From positions 1 to 44,057 of the forward strand of contig JANQLV010000022.1 in the NCBI GenBank assembly GCA_028280415.1: 44,057 bases of DNA, given 5' to 3'. Position numbers and translations under genes: made by a program. The notes beneath the pieces are model-generated. The model saw only the letters and a program-made list of their open reading frames with translations. It made no database searches and was not told the origin of the DNA. Positions 17,232 to 26,344 of the stretch are shown here, piece by piece (position 1 is the first letter of the stretch; every line of letters starts with the position of its first letter). This DNA comes from Saprospiraceae bacterium. GTDB lineage: Bacteria; Bacteroidota; Bacteroidia; Chitinophagales; Saprospiraceae.

Positions 17232-19316
17232 TTATTTCAGGAGTGTAATATCTCCTTCATAAAGTATGACTTCATCGTCAATAAATTCAATTAATGCATA
17301 AAATGCAAAAACATCAATGTTTAAATCCTCTCCTTTAAAGCGACCATCCCAGCCCCTCGACTCATCTCCCAAGGGGATATCCCGGCCTTCATAAACCAGT
17401 GCTCCCCAGCGATTAAAAATCCTTAATACTTCGATTCGCTCCGCTGCCGGACCACCATAGAGGATGAATGTGTCATTAATACCATCTCCATTTGGACTAA
17501 AAGCATTGGGGACATAAATCGGGCGGTTCTTGACCACAGTCACGGTAACATCATCTTCAGCCGTGCATCCATCATCATCCGTTACAGTTATTGTAAAAGT
17601 AGTAGTGTTTGGTGGCATCGCCGTGGGATCGGGGCAATCCCCGCAACTTAAAAGTAAACTATCGGGTGTCCACAAATAATCAACCGGTAAACCAAAAGGA
17701 GACACGATGGCCTCTAAATCTGTATCATATCCAAGATCAATAGTCACATCCGGTCCCGCATCCACAAAGATCGGAGGTGGATCAATCAATGTTACATTGA
17801 GGAAATCCAGACATCCTTTAATATCTCTCACATACACTGTATAATCTCCTGCCGGTAATTGATTAAAGGTAGAAAGGCTGATAAAATTTTCGCCGTCCAG
17901 GCTAAATTCGTAAAGAGGAGAACCACCACTGGCAGACACTGCAATTGAGCCCGAAGATTCACCATTACAATTAGGATCAATTGCTTCTTCGAGGCTGATA
18001 GCTAAATCGCTCCCCGGTTCACAGCATTCTTCCACCTCCAACTCTAATACCTCAGTCACGATACATCCGGCACTGGACTCGACTGTTAGTACAATGAATT
18101 TTGTACCTACTGAATTAAAGAATACATCATGTGGCCCCTGTGTATTTGCCGTAGGCGGAATTGCCCCTGCTCCAAAGTTCCAGTTCCAGCCAACAATATC
18201 TCCGGCATTATCAATCGAAGCATCAATGATATTGATCTCATCTTCACAAGCTACCCCTATTTCCGGATTGACAATGAAGTCAGCCAAAGGCCCAAGAAAA
18301 GTTCCTGTCCCACCCCATTCTATAGAAAATCCACTTCCGGTATTACTAAAATTATTGACTACCAAAGCATAACTAACTCCTGCTTGCATGTCAAGTGCCG
18401 CTACGAAATTATTATTTCCGGCCTGGCATCCCGGTGCTTCTTCTGTATCTGTATCTCCCAGGCTCAAACCTGTTGGCCCGGTACAGGGCTCCCAGTTCGG
18501 AAAGGGTTGCCCTACATTTTCTCCCGAAGCCATGCATCGAATCATATTTTTATTAGCGCAATCATTAATCCCATTTGGCAGCTCATACACAGCGAAATCC
18601 AGATCATCCGTAGATTGGTTAGGAGTAAGTGTAAAAGTTAAGGTTCCCGGTTCATCGCAGGTCCATTTATACCACACTGAACTAATTTCTAACTGAATAC
18701 AAGTATTTGGACTAATCTCATTAGGATTATTCCCTGCTCCTAAAACACTCTGTACTGTAAACGGAGATTTGTCGCAAAGTACTACGCCATCGACACAATC
18801 ACTGGAGGGGTCCGGAATCTGATTAAAATTATTGATACAGATTTGAAAAGTACCTTCATTTCCGTTTCTGGCATCTACCCGGATGTAATATGTTTGCCCC
18901 AGTGTCAAAGGGCCCCCAAAGGTTTCTACGGTATTATTCCCCAATGCATCAGAGATGCACTCTTCTTCCACCAAACCCGCTCCGCAAACCCCGCTATAAA
19001 GTGCTACGCCAGGGTTTTGGAGTGTACCACCTCCGGCATTTGTATTTCCGTTAATCGTGATATTGACGGTATTGGCCGTAGCGACAAAAGCAAACCAAAC
19101 ATCATGGCTTTCTGTTTGCGGGAAGCAACTAGGTAAAACCTCAGCCGATGCAGTAGCCTCGACATTAGTGTAAGCTCCGGGGCCAGAACACCAATTGTTT
19201 AAATCTGTCAAAACAATTGCTCCAGCACATTCATCATTTACAGGCTGAGCGTATAAACCCGTACTCAAAAAAAGCAGGGATGATAATATTGCAAGTTTTG
19301 ATATCAAACTTTTCAT
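17232..19316 (-). CDS. T9SS type B secreted multi-domain protein
   Basis: The product is 694 residues. I choose the ATG at 19316, where a signal peptide begins (MKSLISKLAILSS..., cleavage near GLYAQ at about 23-24); the longer frame adds 31 residues that hide it. Two beta-sandwich segments with 'LGQTYYIRVDARNG' and 'VSYALVVNNFSNTGSGFSIEW' follow. Then come a PKD-like domain (about 340-430), a SprB-type repeat (IDPNCNGESSGSIAVSASGG) and an Ig-like segment. The C-terminus (about 601-694, starting YVPNAFSPNGDGINDTF) is the gliding-motility/CHU_C domain that directs type IX export and surface attachment. The function of the passenger is unknown; an adhesin or matrix protein is likely. Confidence 0.88.
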   Translation of the reverse strand: MKSLISKLAILSSLLFLSTGLYAQPVNDECAGAIVLTDLNNWCSGPGAYTNVEATASAEVLPSCFPQTESHDVWFAFVATANTVNITINGNTNAGGGTLQNPGVALYSGVCGAGLVEEECISDALGNNTVETFGGPLTLGQTYYIRVDARNGNEGTFQICINNFNQIPDPSSDCVDGVVLCDKSPFTVQSVLGAGNNPNEISPNTCIQLEISSVWYKWTCDEPGTLTFTLTPNQSTDDLDFAVYELPNGINDCANKNMIRCMASGENVGQPFPNWEPCTGPTGLSLGDTDTEEAPGCQAGNNNFVAALDMQAGVSYALVVNNFSNTGSGFSIEWGGTGTFLGPLADFIVNPEIGVACEDEINIIDASIDNAGDIVGWNWNFGAGAIPPTANTQGPHDVFFNSVGTKFIVLTVESSAGCIVTEVLELEVEECCEPGSDLAISLEEAIDPNCNGESSGSIAVSASGGSPLYEFSLDGENFISLSTFNQLPAGDYTVYVRDIKGCLDFLNVTLIDPPPIFVDAGPDVTIDLGYDTDLEAIVSPFGLPVDYLWTPDSLLLSCGDCPDPTAMPPNTTTFTITVTDDDGCTAEDDVTVTVVKNRPIYVPNAFSPNGDGINDTFILYGGPAAERIEVLRIFNRWGALVYEGRDIPLGDESRGWDGRFKGEDLNIDVFAFYALIEFIDDEVILYEGDITLLK

Positions 19317-19473
19317 TTGATCTGAGTTTTTATCACTTTTAAGGTTTGTCTGGAAAAATAGTTCTTTTCCATTTTGTCTGAGCCCCCAAAAGCAACAAGT
19401 CTTTTTCAAATATTTTCGACAGCATTAAATGCTCCGACTCTATTTTTTAAGTAATTTAAGTTGCGATTCATTC

Positions 19474-19501
19474 TTGAAAAGAGAAAATGCGTCTAATTTT
19501 G
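19474..19501 (+). promoter_or_regulatory. Promoter of Bacteroidota type
   Basis: TTG (19474-19476) is followed by 17 bases and TAATTTTG (19494-19501). Both boxes match the consensus exactly. The next + strand gene, pssA, starts about 445 bases on, so either the leader is very long or an unannotated RNA begins here. Confidence 0.55.
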
Positions 19502-19569
19502 TCGCGAAATCAAAGATTTCTATCAAAATTCTCCTTATTTCCGCTCGTGCATCGCAAATGGGTTAAGTA

Positions 19570-19630
19570 TTAAACGAACATGGTTCGTTTAAAGTGTCGT
19601 AAGACAATTTTCTAAACGACATTCGTTTTA
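19570..19630. promoter_or_regulatory. Two operator-like palindromes, centres 40 bp apart
   Basis: The first is TTAAACGAAC - ATG - GTTCGTTTAA (19570-19592), perfect over ten bases in each arm. The second is TAAACGA - CAT - TCGTTTTA (19613-19630), perfect over AAACGA/TCGTTT. Both share the AAACGA...TCGTTT half-sites, and their centres (19581 and 19621) are 40 bp apart. They lie about 80 bases after the predicted promoter and look like binding sites for a dimeric repressor, for example of the TetR family. No such gene is in the window. Confidence 0.6.
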
Positions 19631-19951
19631 CATAAACAGTGTGAACTTGGGGTCTGTTGTTTGAATTTTATTAAAAAAACCAAAAACAGTTGTTTTTGAC
19701 TTGCAATCTGCAAATAAAAGACAAATATCTCAGCTCAATCAGAACTTTCAAATGCCCGGTTGAAACATTTTATAATCTCCAACCTTCTTACTTAAGTATG
19801 TAAATTAGAATACTTAAATCCGACAACGGAACACAAAAGTACTAAAACATTACAGGGATACTCTATCAAAAATACTACTTTTACATTCCGGAGACAGTCA
19901 TGCTTACAGAAAGGGTCCAAAATCCCTCCGGCAATTACTGAAAAATGTAAA

Positions 19952-20659
19952 ATGCGAAAACATTTACCTAATATTATCACGCTAATCAATTTGTTTTGTG
20001 GCTGTTGTGCTTTGGTGAGCGTACTGAATGAAAACTTTACGATAGCATTTATATTTTTATTTATTGCCGGTATTGCCGATTATGGCGACGGGCTGCTGGC
20101 CAGAATATTAAAAGTCAATTCTCCACTTGGCAAGGAACTGGATTCTCTGGCAGATATTGTTTCTTTCGGTGTTGTTCCTGGGGCAATTCTCTATACTTTA
20201 CTGGCAAAATCCTGGGGTGCGGATACCAATGGGCAACTGATTTGGGCAGCTTTGCCCGGATTCAGTATTTCATTATTTGCCTGTCTTCGCCTCGCAAAAT
20301 TTAACCTGGATACCAGGCAATCCGAAAATTTCATCGGACTAAATACTCCGGCCGCTACTATTTTCGTCGCAGGGCTCATGTTAGTTTATCAAAATGATAC
20401 GGCAGGGCTTAGATCTTTAATTGCTCAACCCTGGTTATTATACAGTGTAACTGCCTTGCTTTCTTTTTTGCTGATAGCAGAAATATCCATGATCAGTTTT
20501 AAATTTAAAGGCTTGCAATGGAAAGGAAACGAGCCCCGCTTTGTTTTTATGATTTTGAGCGTTGTTTTGCTGGTCCTGTTTAAAGAGCTGGCTTTTATGT
20601 TGTTGATTTCTATCTATATTTTATATTCCGTTACTCAGCATTTTTTAATCAAGAATTAA
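19952..20659 (+). CDS. pssA: CDP-diacylglycerol-serine O-phosphatidyltransferase
   Basis: The product is 235 residues and makes phosphatidylserine, the precursor of phosphatidylethanolamine, from CDP-diacylglycerol and serine. It is an integral membrane protein. The CDP-alcohol phosphotransferase motif DGxxARx8GxxxDxxxD is complete, from Asp46 to Asp68, and sits between hydrophobic segments. Six or more membrane segments are visible. The N-terminus RKHLPNIITLINLFCG is typical of the PssA subgroup. The stop overlaps the start of rsmI by one base (TAATG), so the two are translationally coupled. Confidence 0.92.
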   Translation: MRKHLPNIITLINLFCGCCALVSVLNENFTIAFIFLFIAGIADYGDGLLARILKVNSPLGKELDSLADIVSFGVVPGAILYTLLAKSWGADTNGQLIWAALPGFSISLFACLRLAKFNLDTRQSENFIGLNTPAATIFVAGLMLVYQNDTAGLRSLIAQPWLLYSVTALLSFLLIAEISMISFKFKGLQWKGNEPRFVFMILSVVLLVLFKELAFMLLISIYILYSVTQHFLIKN

Positions 20660-21324
20660 TGCTTTTTATCGTTCCGACACCTATTGGTAATTTAGAAGAT
20701 ATAACTTTCAGAGCAATTCGCATTCTGAAAGAGGCAGATTTGATTCTTGCCGAGGATACCCGGACCAGTAAAAAGCTTTTACAACATTATGATATAGCAA
20801 CTCCGCTTAAATCCTATCATGCGCATAACGAACATGCAAGTATTGATTATTTGATCGAGCAATTACAGGAGGGGGCTCGGCTTGCCCTGATTTCAGATGC
20901 CGGAACCCCCGGAATCTCTGATCCCGGATTTTTGATTACCCGGGCCTGTGTACAGCAAGGGATTCCTGTCGAATGTCTTCCGGGAGCGACGGCCTTCGTT
21001 CCAGCACTGGTGGCCAGTGGTTTACCTTGTGACAAGTTTCATTTTGAAGGATTTTTACCCCACAAAAAAGGGCGTCAGACGCGTTTGATCTATCTTTCTG
21101 AACTCCCCCATACTTTTGTACTTTATGAATCTCCTCACCGCCTGCTCAAATGTCTAAACCAACTGGAAAGTTTTTGCGGTGCGGAGCGCATGGCCTGTGT
21201 GGCCCGGGAACTTACAAAAGTACATCAGGAGATCAAGACCGATTCTCTCAAAAAACTGCTAGAGCATTTTGGGCAAAAAAAAATCAAAGGTGAAATTGTA
21301 ATTGTGGTCAGTGGAAAGAATTAG
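20659..21324 (+). CDS. rsmI: 16S rRNA (cytidine1402-2'-O)-methyltransferase
   Basis: The product is 221 residues. RsmI methylates the ribose of C1402 in the decoding centre, using SAM. The tetrapyrrole-methylase-like fold is clear: N-terminal VPTPIGNLEDITFRA, then AEDTRTSKKLL, ISDAGTPGISDPG and ALVASGLPCDKFHFEGFLP. The last two are highly conserved in RsmI. It is coupled to pssA by a TAATG overlap and followed by a bidirectional terminator. It is slightly shorter than the E. coli enzyme because it lacks the C-terminal extension. Confidence 0.95.
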   Translation: MLFIVPTPIGNLEDITFRAIRILKEADLILAEDTRTSKKLLQHYDIATPLKSYHAHNEHASIDYLIEQLQEGARLALISDAGTPGISDPGFLITRACVQQGIPVECLPGATAFVPALVASGLPCDKFHFEGFLPHKKGRQTRLIYLSELPHTFVLYESPHRLLKCLNQLESFCGAERMACVARELTKVHQEIKTDSLKKLLEHFGQKKIKGEIVIVVSGKN

Positions 21325-21337
21325 TCAAAACAAATCA

Positions 21338-21369
21338 AAAGGCCTGATTCGGGGGTGAATCAAGCCTTT
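21338..21369. terminator. Bidirectional terminator between rsmI and the T9SS type A gene
   Basis: AAAGGCcTGATTC (21338-21350) pairs with GAATCAaGCCTTT (21357-21369) with a single C-A mismatch and a six-base loop. A-rich sequence precedes the stem and T-rich sequence follows it, so it can work for both convergent genes. Confidence 0.75.
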
Positions 21370-21408
21370 CTTTGTGTAGTTCACTATGCTTTATAAATAT
21401 TGTTGCGT

Positions 21409-23088
21409 TTATCGTTCAACCATTATTTTCTTGGTTCCGATACCTTCCTCTGTTTTCACTCTTAGGATATAGATACCTTCAATCAATCTGTCTAGGTTCA
21501 AGCTCATTTGATTATTGGGCATTTCGCTATAAAGTACCCGTTGGCCTAACAAGTCAAAAACTTCAATCTCTTGTGGATGAAGTTCTTCATTTAGATCAAT
21601 TTGCAGTTGATCATTGGCAGGGTTCGGACTTACTTCCAGTTGATTATCTTCGATAAGGTCAATCGTTTTCGTTGGAGTCAGGCCATTTTGGAAAAAGACG
21701 CCTGCAGGTTCCTCCGGTAAACTAATGCTGATTGGATTACCATCGACATCTATAGCTGTAACCACATTTATGCTCACCGAAAACATCTGTCCTTCGTTTT
21801 CCGCCCGGCCATCGATAATATCACTTTCAATTATAAAATTCAAAGAAGCAACCCGGCCAAAACCATTTGTATTAATAGCATTGCTTTTCGTAATAACTAC
21901 ATCCGTTTGCCCTTCTTCCTGAATATTTCTGGCTACCGGGATAACGGTTCCATTATTGCCAAAAAAGCTATCGTCATTATATTCAAAACCCACTGGCTCA
22001 TTCGCATCTACATAATGTTTATTATAAGTTAAATACAATACCACACCGTAGATATCTTCCATTGGTACATCACTGTTTCCAAAGTTTAGCCCTGCATTAA
22101 TTTCCAGATGCTGATCTTCCTCAGTGATTACAACCGTATCCACATCGAAACTCAAAGAAATTGGTACACCATTGGATTCTGTTTCGCTAATACCATTTTC
22201 CAACATTATATAATTGCTCTGAATTGCCGGGATATCACTGATTCCAATCGTACCATCTCCATTGCAATCGAAATGCTTATAATTGACCCCTTCTGCATTT
22301 TCCAGTTCCCAATCCGTTGCCGCTTGGGCTTCCCAGGTATTTGAAATACTGTCTCTGGGCGGTCCGGTCATTCCATATCCGATTCCGATATTAAGCATAT
22401 CTTCCAGATTGGCAAAACCATCACCATTGGTATCTCCGGGCCAGACACAATCCAACTGATCACAAGGATCATCGGATATAAAGACCTCAATTAATTTTGT
22501 ATATTCAGAATAACAATTCTGGGGGGAATTATTCCAAACTACAAGTTTCACTTCATAAGTACCGCTTTCCTGATAAAAATGAGTGACGGTTTCCTGTGCA
22601 TCTGAATCAAAACTGCCATCTCCAAAATCCCAACTCCACTCGGTATAATCACCGGCAGAAAGATTATTAAAAGTAATTCCTCCGACTACCGGCATTGGTC
22701 CGGAGTATTCTTCAAAGCTAAAATTAGCTTCACAACTCAAAAGCGGGTTGGCAATATTTACAGTACCGCAAATAATTTCACTACACTCACTTCCGTCGGT
22801 GTCAATAACTTTATAATCTACACAGATAGAGCATGCTCCATAAGCATAAGCAGAAAATTCGAAGGCAGCATCCGTACTGATTACAGTTCCATCAGCAGGA
22901 AGATACCATTCCAGGTTTTGTGGATAGTCCGGTCCATAGGAGTTTGTATTAAATATAGCTCCCTGAATACTAAGATTATTTGATGTTAGCTCTATATCGT
23001 AACCACATTGCGCCGTCAGGACCTGTGTAACACAACAGGTTAATAAAAGCGCAAATATGGTTGGCAAGTTTTGTATGGATAGCCTCAT
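21409..23088 (-). CDS. T9SS type A secreted protein with PKD, dockerin-like and cohesin-like regions
   Basis: The product is 559 residues. A signal peptide (about 1-26) ends TQVLTAQ. A PKD domain follows (about 115-205; WSWDFGDGSFDSDAQ, then HFYQESGTYEVKLVV). Next are two calcium-loop segments of dockerin type, GDTNGDGFANLEDMLNIG and DCNGDGTIGISDIPAIQSN. After that comes a beta-rich stretch (about 300-450; LNFGNSDVPMEDIYGVVLYL) that resembles a cohesin-like sandwich. The last about 75 residues (LEVSPNPANDQLQIDL..., ending IYILRVKTEEGIGTKKIMVE) are a type A sorting domain for type IX export. The role is unknown, possibly surface adhesion. Confidence 0.88.
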   Translation of the reverse strand: MRLSIQNLPTIFALLLTCCVTQVLTAQCGYDIELTSNNLSIQGAIFNTNSYGPDYPQNLEWYLPADGTVISTDAAFEFSAYAYGACSICVDYKVIDTDGSECSEIICGTVNIANPLLSCEANFSFEEYSGPMPVVGGITFNNLSAGDYTEWSWDFGDGSFDSDAQETVTHFYQESGTYEVKLVVWNNSPQNCYSEYTKLIEVFISDDPCDQLDCVWPGDTNGDGFANLEDMLNIGIGYGMTGPPRDSISNTWEAQAATDWELENAEGVNYKHFDCNGDGTIGISDIPAIQSNYIMLENGISETESNGVPISLSFDVDTVVITEEDQHLEINAGLNFGNSDVPMEDIYGVVLYLTYNKHYVDANEPVGFEYNDDSFFGNNGTVIPVARNIQEEGQTDVVITKSNAINTNGFGRVASLNFIIESDIIDGRAENEGQMFSVSINVVTAIDVDGNPISISLPEEPAGVFFQNGLTPTKTIDLIEDNQLEVSPNPANDQLQIDLNEELHPQEIEVFDLLGQRVLYSEMPNNQMSLNLDRLIEGIYILRVKTEEGIGTKKIMVER

Positions 23089-23292
23089 ATAATATATTTT
23101 TCTGAGTACTCACGATTTTACAACTTATAATTTGCAAAAATTAATTGAATATAAAAAGTACATAACTTTTTTTTTGTACAATTTGATTTTTCAAACTAAA
23201 ATACATAAATTACTGTATCTCAAATGAATAACTCAACTTTTTAACTTAAATTATACAATGTTAAAAATATTTTTTTGTTAAAGTTTGTGTAA

Positions 23293-24723
23293 ATGCTTAG
23301 TGATAAACTCATTAGTCTGTTAAAATCTTTCTCAAAAAACGATTTGAATCGATTTGAGAAGTACTTGCTTTCTCCCTTTTTTAATGAAAATAAAGAGCAA
23401 ATCAAGTTTTTTAATATACTCAATGCACAACTTCGAAATCCAGAAAAAGACATCCAAAAATTAAGAAAAAATGAAGTTTGGTCGGGCCTTTTTAAAGGAA
23501 AACCCTATAACGATACGACTTTTAGACGTATCTGCTCTGATCTCACTCAACTGGCTTTACAATATCTCGCATTAAAGGAATATAAAAAGCAGAGTCTTAC
23601 CATAGAACAGCATATGCTTTTAGCAACCAATACCCCAAAATTGGAAAAGCATTATAACGGAATTCTTCGGAAGGTTCGTAGCCGGCAATCCACCTCTCTA
23701 TCCAGGGATGTCGATTTTCATTTCAACAGCTTTCGGATTGAACTAAACTGTCATAAAAATCTGGAATTTCTTGGCAAAAAAAGAAGTGATTTTAGCAATT
23801 TTGAAAAATCCGACTATCACCTGGACTGTTTTTATATCATACAAAAACTAAAAAATTATTGTGATTTCCTGGGGTATAAAAACTTCATTCAGATCGATGT
23901 AGAAATTAATTTGTTTCCAACCTTCCTGAAATACATTGAAAACAGTGTTTTTATTGAAGAAGCAACTGTTCAGGCATTCTTTCTCGTAAGTAAAATGCTA
24001 CTCGATCCGGAAGAGGAAGAAATATATCACAACCTTAAGACCGTACTCAGTTCCCGTTCCAAAGAGTTTTCTGCCGACGATTTGAAATTATTATATATTC
24101 ATTTGAGGAATTATTGTATCGACACAAAGATTAATGCCGGACGTTCTGATTATTTTCGGGAGTTATTCGATTTATATAAAAACCAGGTAAAACTGGGAAT
24201 TATTCTAGAGGATAATATTATTTCTCCACAGAGCTATAAAAACATCATCACTGTCGCATTACACATTAAAGAATTCGAATGGGTAAAAGATTTTATTCAA
24301 AATTATACGGAACTACTACCTCCGGAGAATCAGGACAATGATCGAAACTATAATCTTGCAAAAGTATATTTTCACCAAAAGCAGTACGAAAAGGTTATCG
24401 AGCAGTTGAGAGAGGTTGAATACAAAAATGTTATCTACTCTCTAGGTGGAAAGTTAATGCTACTCAAAACATACTTCGAGCTGGACGAGTTTTTAGCACT
24501 TGATTCTCTGGTTGACAGTTTTAGAATTTATTTGAGAAGAAGTAGTAAAATTCCAAAAGAGGTGAAGCAACAGTATATGAATGTGTTGCGCTTTACCAAG
24601 CGCTTATCGGTTATGCAGCCAGGTGATCAGAAAGGCCTTATGAGAATAAAAAATCAGGTAATTAATTGCAAAGCGCTGGCAGCCAAACGCTGGTTGATGG
24701 AGAAGATCAGTGAAAAGGAATAA
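23293..24723 (+). CDS. Large helical protein of unknown function
   Basis: The product is 476 residues with no signal peptide or membrane segment. It is rich in Leu, Lys, Tyr and Phe and predicted to be nearly all alpha-helical. Repeat-like segments of about 35 residues occur in the C-terminal half, such as YNLAKVYFHQKQYEKVIEQLREVE, which is TPR-like. The N-terminus (LISLLKSFSKNDLNRFEKYLLSPFFNENKEQIKFF) has the look of a conserved start domain. I do not recognise the family. It stands alone between a T9SS gene and lpdA, and a hairpin terminator lies directly after it. The upstream 200 bases are very AT-rich and contain no clear -33/-7 pair. Confidence 0.8.
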   Translation: MLSDKLISLLKSFSKNDLNRFEKYLLSPFFNENKEQIKFFNILNAQLRNPEKDIQKLRKNEVWSGLFKGKPYNDTTFRRICSDLTQLALQYLALKEYKKQSLTIEQHMLLATNTPKLEKHYNGILRKVRSRQSTSLSRDVDFHFNSFRIELNCHKNLEFLGKKRSDFSNFEKSDYHLDCFYIIQKLKNYCDFLGYKNFIQIDVEINLFPTFLKYIENSVFIEEATVQAFFLVSKMLLDPEEEEIYHNLKTVLSSRSKEFSADDLKLLYIHLRNYCIDTKINAGRSDYFRELFDLYKNQVKLGIILEDNIISPQSYKNIITVALHIKEFEWVKDFIQNYTELLPPENQDNDRNYNLAKVYFHQKQYEKVIEQLREVEYKNVIYSLGGKLMLLKTYFELDEFLALDSLVDSFRIYLRRSSKIPKEVKQQYMNVLRFTKRLSVMQPGDQKGLMRIKNQVINCKALAAKRWLMEKISEKE

Positions 24724-24768
24724 ACGGATAAGATGCTGCAACCTGAAAGTCTACAACAGCTTATCCGT
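24724..24768. terminator. Hairpin terminator between convergent genes
   Basis: ACGGATAAG (24724-24732) and CTTATCCGT (24760-24768) form a perfect nine-base-pair stem around a 27-base loop, followed by CAAAAAG on the + strand. It separates the helical protein gene from lpdA. Confidence 0.65.
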
Positions 24769-24775
24769 CAAAAAG

Positions 24776-26179
24776 TTAGAAATGTAATGCTCGTTTCGCA
24801 GTAGCGTCGAGCGCTGCTTCTTTTACTGCTTCCGTATACGTCGGATGCGCGTGGCTCATCCGGCCAATATCTTCGGCAGAAGCCCGGAATTCCATAGCTA
24901 CTACTGCTTCAGCAATAATATCAGCAACTCTTGCTCCGACCATATGAACCCCCAGGATTTCGTCCGTATTTTCATCTGCAATGATTTTGACCATTCCCTC
25001 GATATCCGTACTGGCACGGGCACGTCCCAATGCTCTAAATGGGAATTTGCCTACTTTATATGCTATACCTGCTTCTTTTACTTCTTCTTCGGTTTTTCCA
25101 ACAGCCGCTACCTCGGGCCAGGTGTAAACGACCCCAGGAATCAGATTATAATCAATATGTGGTTGTTGTCCTGCTATAATTTCCGCTACAAAAGTACCTT
25201 CCTCTTCGGCTTTATGCGCCAGCATTGCCCCCTTGATTACATCTCCGATTGCATAAATTCCGGGAACATTGGTTTGTAAATGATTGTCCACTTCGATCCT
25301 CCCCCGATCGTCGGTTTTAATGCCCACATTTTCGAGGCCGAGATTATCGGTATAGGCTCTGCGTCCGATTGCAATCAGGCAGTAATCCGCTTTAATACTT
25401 TGCTCTTCTTCCGTATCCCGTTTTTTATAATTCACGGTCACACTTCTGGAAGTTGCTTTTACTCCCGTAACCATATGCCCCAGGTGAAATTTCACACCAA
25501 GCTTTTTCATCGCTCGTTGAAGCTCTTTTCCACAATCTTTATCCATACCCGCCAAAATGCGATCCATATACTCAATTACCTCTACTTCAGTACCGAGCCT
25601 GGCGTACACAGATCCCAGTTCCAGTCCAATTACACCACCTCCAATCACCACCATCTTCTTTGGCACGCTTTTAATATTAAGTGCTTCGGTGGAGGTGATG
25701 ACTCTTTTTTTATCATAATTAAACGCTTCCGGCGTAACTGGTTTCGAACCTGTAGCCAGAATCACTTTATCCGTATCAATCTCTTCTGTAGAGCCATCAT
25801 TTTTGGCAATTGATATTTTGTTGGAATTAACAAGTGAACCATGTCCGTGATATACATCGATCTTGTTTTTCTTCATTAGAAATTCCACCCCTTTGCAAGT
25901 CTGATCAACCACTTCATCTTTACGCTTTATCATCTGTGGCATATTGACTTTCAGGTTTTTGAGATCAATCCCATGGCTGGTAAATTTTTCTTTTGCATTA
26001 TGATAGTGCTCAGAAGAATCAAGCAAAGCCTTCGAAGGAATACATCCTACATTGAGGCAAGTACCTCCGAGTGTATTGTATCGTTCAATGATTGCAGTTT
26101 TCATTCCCAATTGAGCGCATCGGATAGCAGCAACGTAACCGCCAGGGCCAGAGCCAATTATAGTGACATCGTATTTCAT
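24776..26179 (-). CDS. lpdA: Dihydrolipoyl dehydrogenase (E3)
   Basis: The product is 467 residues. It re-oxidises lipoamide in the pyruvate, 2-oxoglutarate or branched-chain dehydrogenase complexes and reduces NAD+. FAD is bound by GSGPGG at 9-14. The active disulfide is Cys41/Cys46 in GGTCLNVGCIPSK. The NAD+ site is GGGVIGLELG near 180, and the C-terminal dimer interface has HAHPTYTEAV, whose second His and Glu are the catalytic base pair. No lipoyl domain is fused. No E1 or E2 gene is nearby, so it probably serves several complexes. A terminator-like hairpin lies 31 bases upstream of the start. Confidence 0.96.
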   Translation of the reverse strand: MKYDVTIIGSGPGGYVAAIRCAQLGMKTAIIERYNTLGGTCLNVGCIPSKALLDSSEHYHNAKEKFTSHGIDLKNLKVNMPQMIKRKDEVVDQTCKGVEFLMKKNKIDVYHGHGSLVNSNKISIAKNDGSTEEIDTDKVILATGSKPVTPEAFNYDKKRVITSTEALNIKSVPKKMVVIGGGVIGLELGSVYARLGTEVEVIEYMDRILAGMDKDCGKELQRAMKKLGVKFHLGHMVTGVKATSRSVTVNYKKRDTEEEQSIKADYCLIAIGRRAYTDNLGLENVGIKTDDRGRIEVDNHLQTNVPGIYAIGDVIKGAMLAHKAEEEGTFVAEIIAGQQPHIDYNLIPGVVYTWPEVAAVGKTEEEVKEAGIAYKVGKFPFRALGRARASTDIEGMVKIIADENTDEILGVHMVGARVADIIAEAVVAMEFRASAEDIGRMSHAHPTYTEAVKEAALDATAKRALHF

Positions 26180-26209
26180 TCTTGGTAATTAAGTTTATTT
26201 TAAATGATA

Positions 26210-26271
26210 AAAACCATTAAGTAGCAAGCTGCAGTTTCTTTAAAAAACAACCGAATCTACTTAATGGTTTT
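26210..26271 (-). terminator. 15-bp stem between the ricT-like gene and lpdA
   Basis: AAAACCATTAAGTAG (26210-26224) and CTACTTAATGGTTTT (26257-26271) are perfect complements with a 32-base loop. On the minus strand the stem runs into TTTTTATCATTT, as in a rho-independent terminator. It probably ends the holB-ricT transcript, but its position 31 bases before the lpdA ATG also allows attenuation. Confidence 0.6.
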
Positions 26272-26344
26272 GCAAAATATTTCTATGTTTTGCCAATGGG
26301 TAAGGTTTTGTTTTTTACCCAAAATCGTGGACTATATCAATCTG

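Larger units (their letters stand above)
19317..19951. promoter_or_regulatory. 635-base divergent intergenic region
   Basis: No gene-sized open frame is present. The region holds a good + strand promoter (19474-19501), two operator-like palindromes (19570-19592 and 19613-19630), a small AAAAAC/GTTTTT hairpin (19682-19697) and a TTGCA-ATC-TGCAA palindrome (19701-19713). A CCGGAG/CTCCGG pair lies just before pssA. The length is large for this gene-dense window. A non-coding transcript starting near 19508 is possible. Confidence 0.45.
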
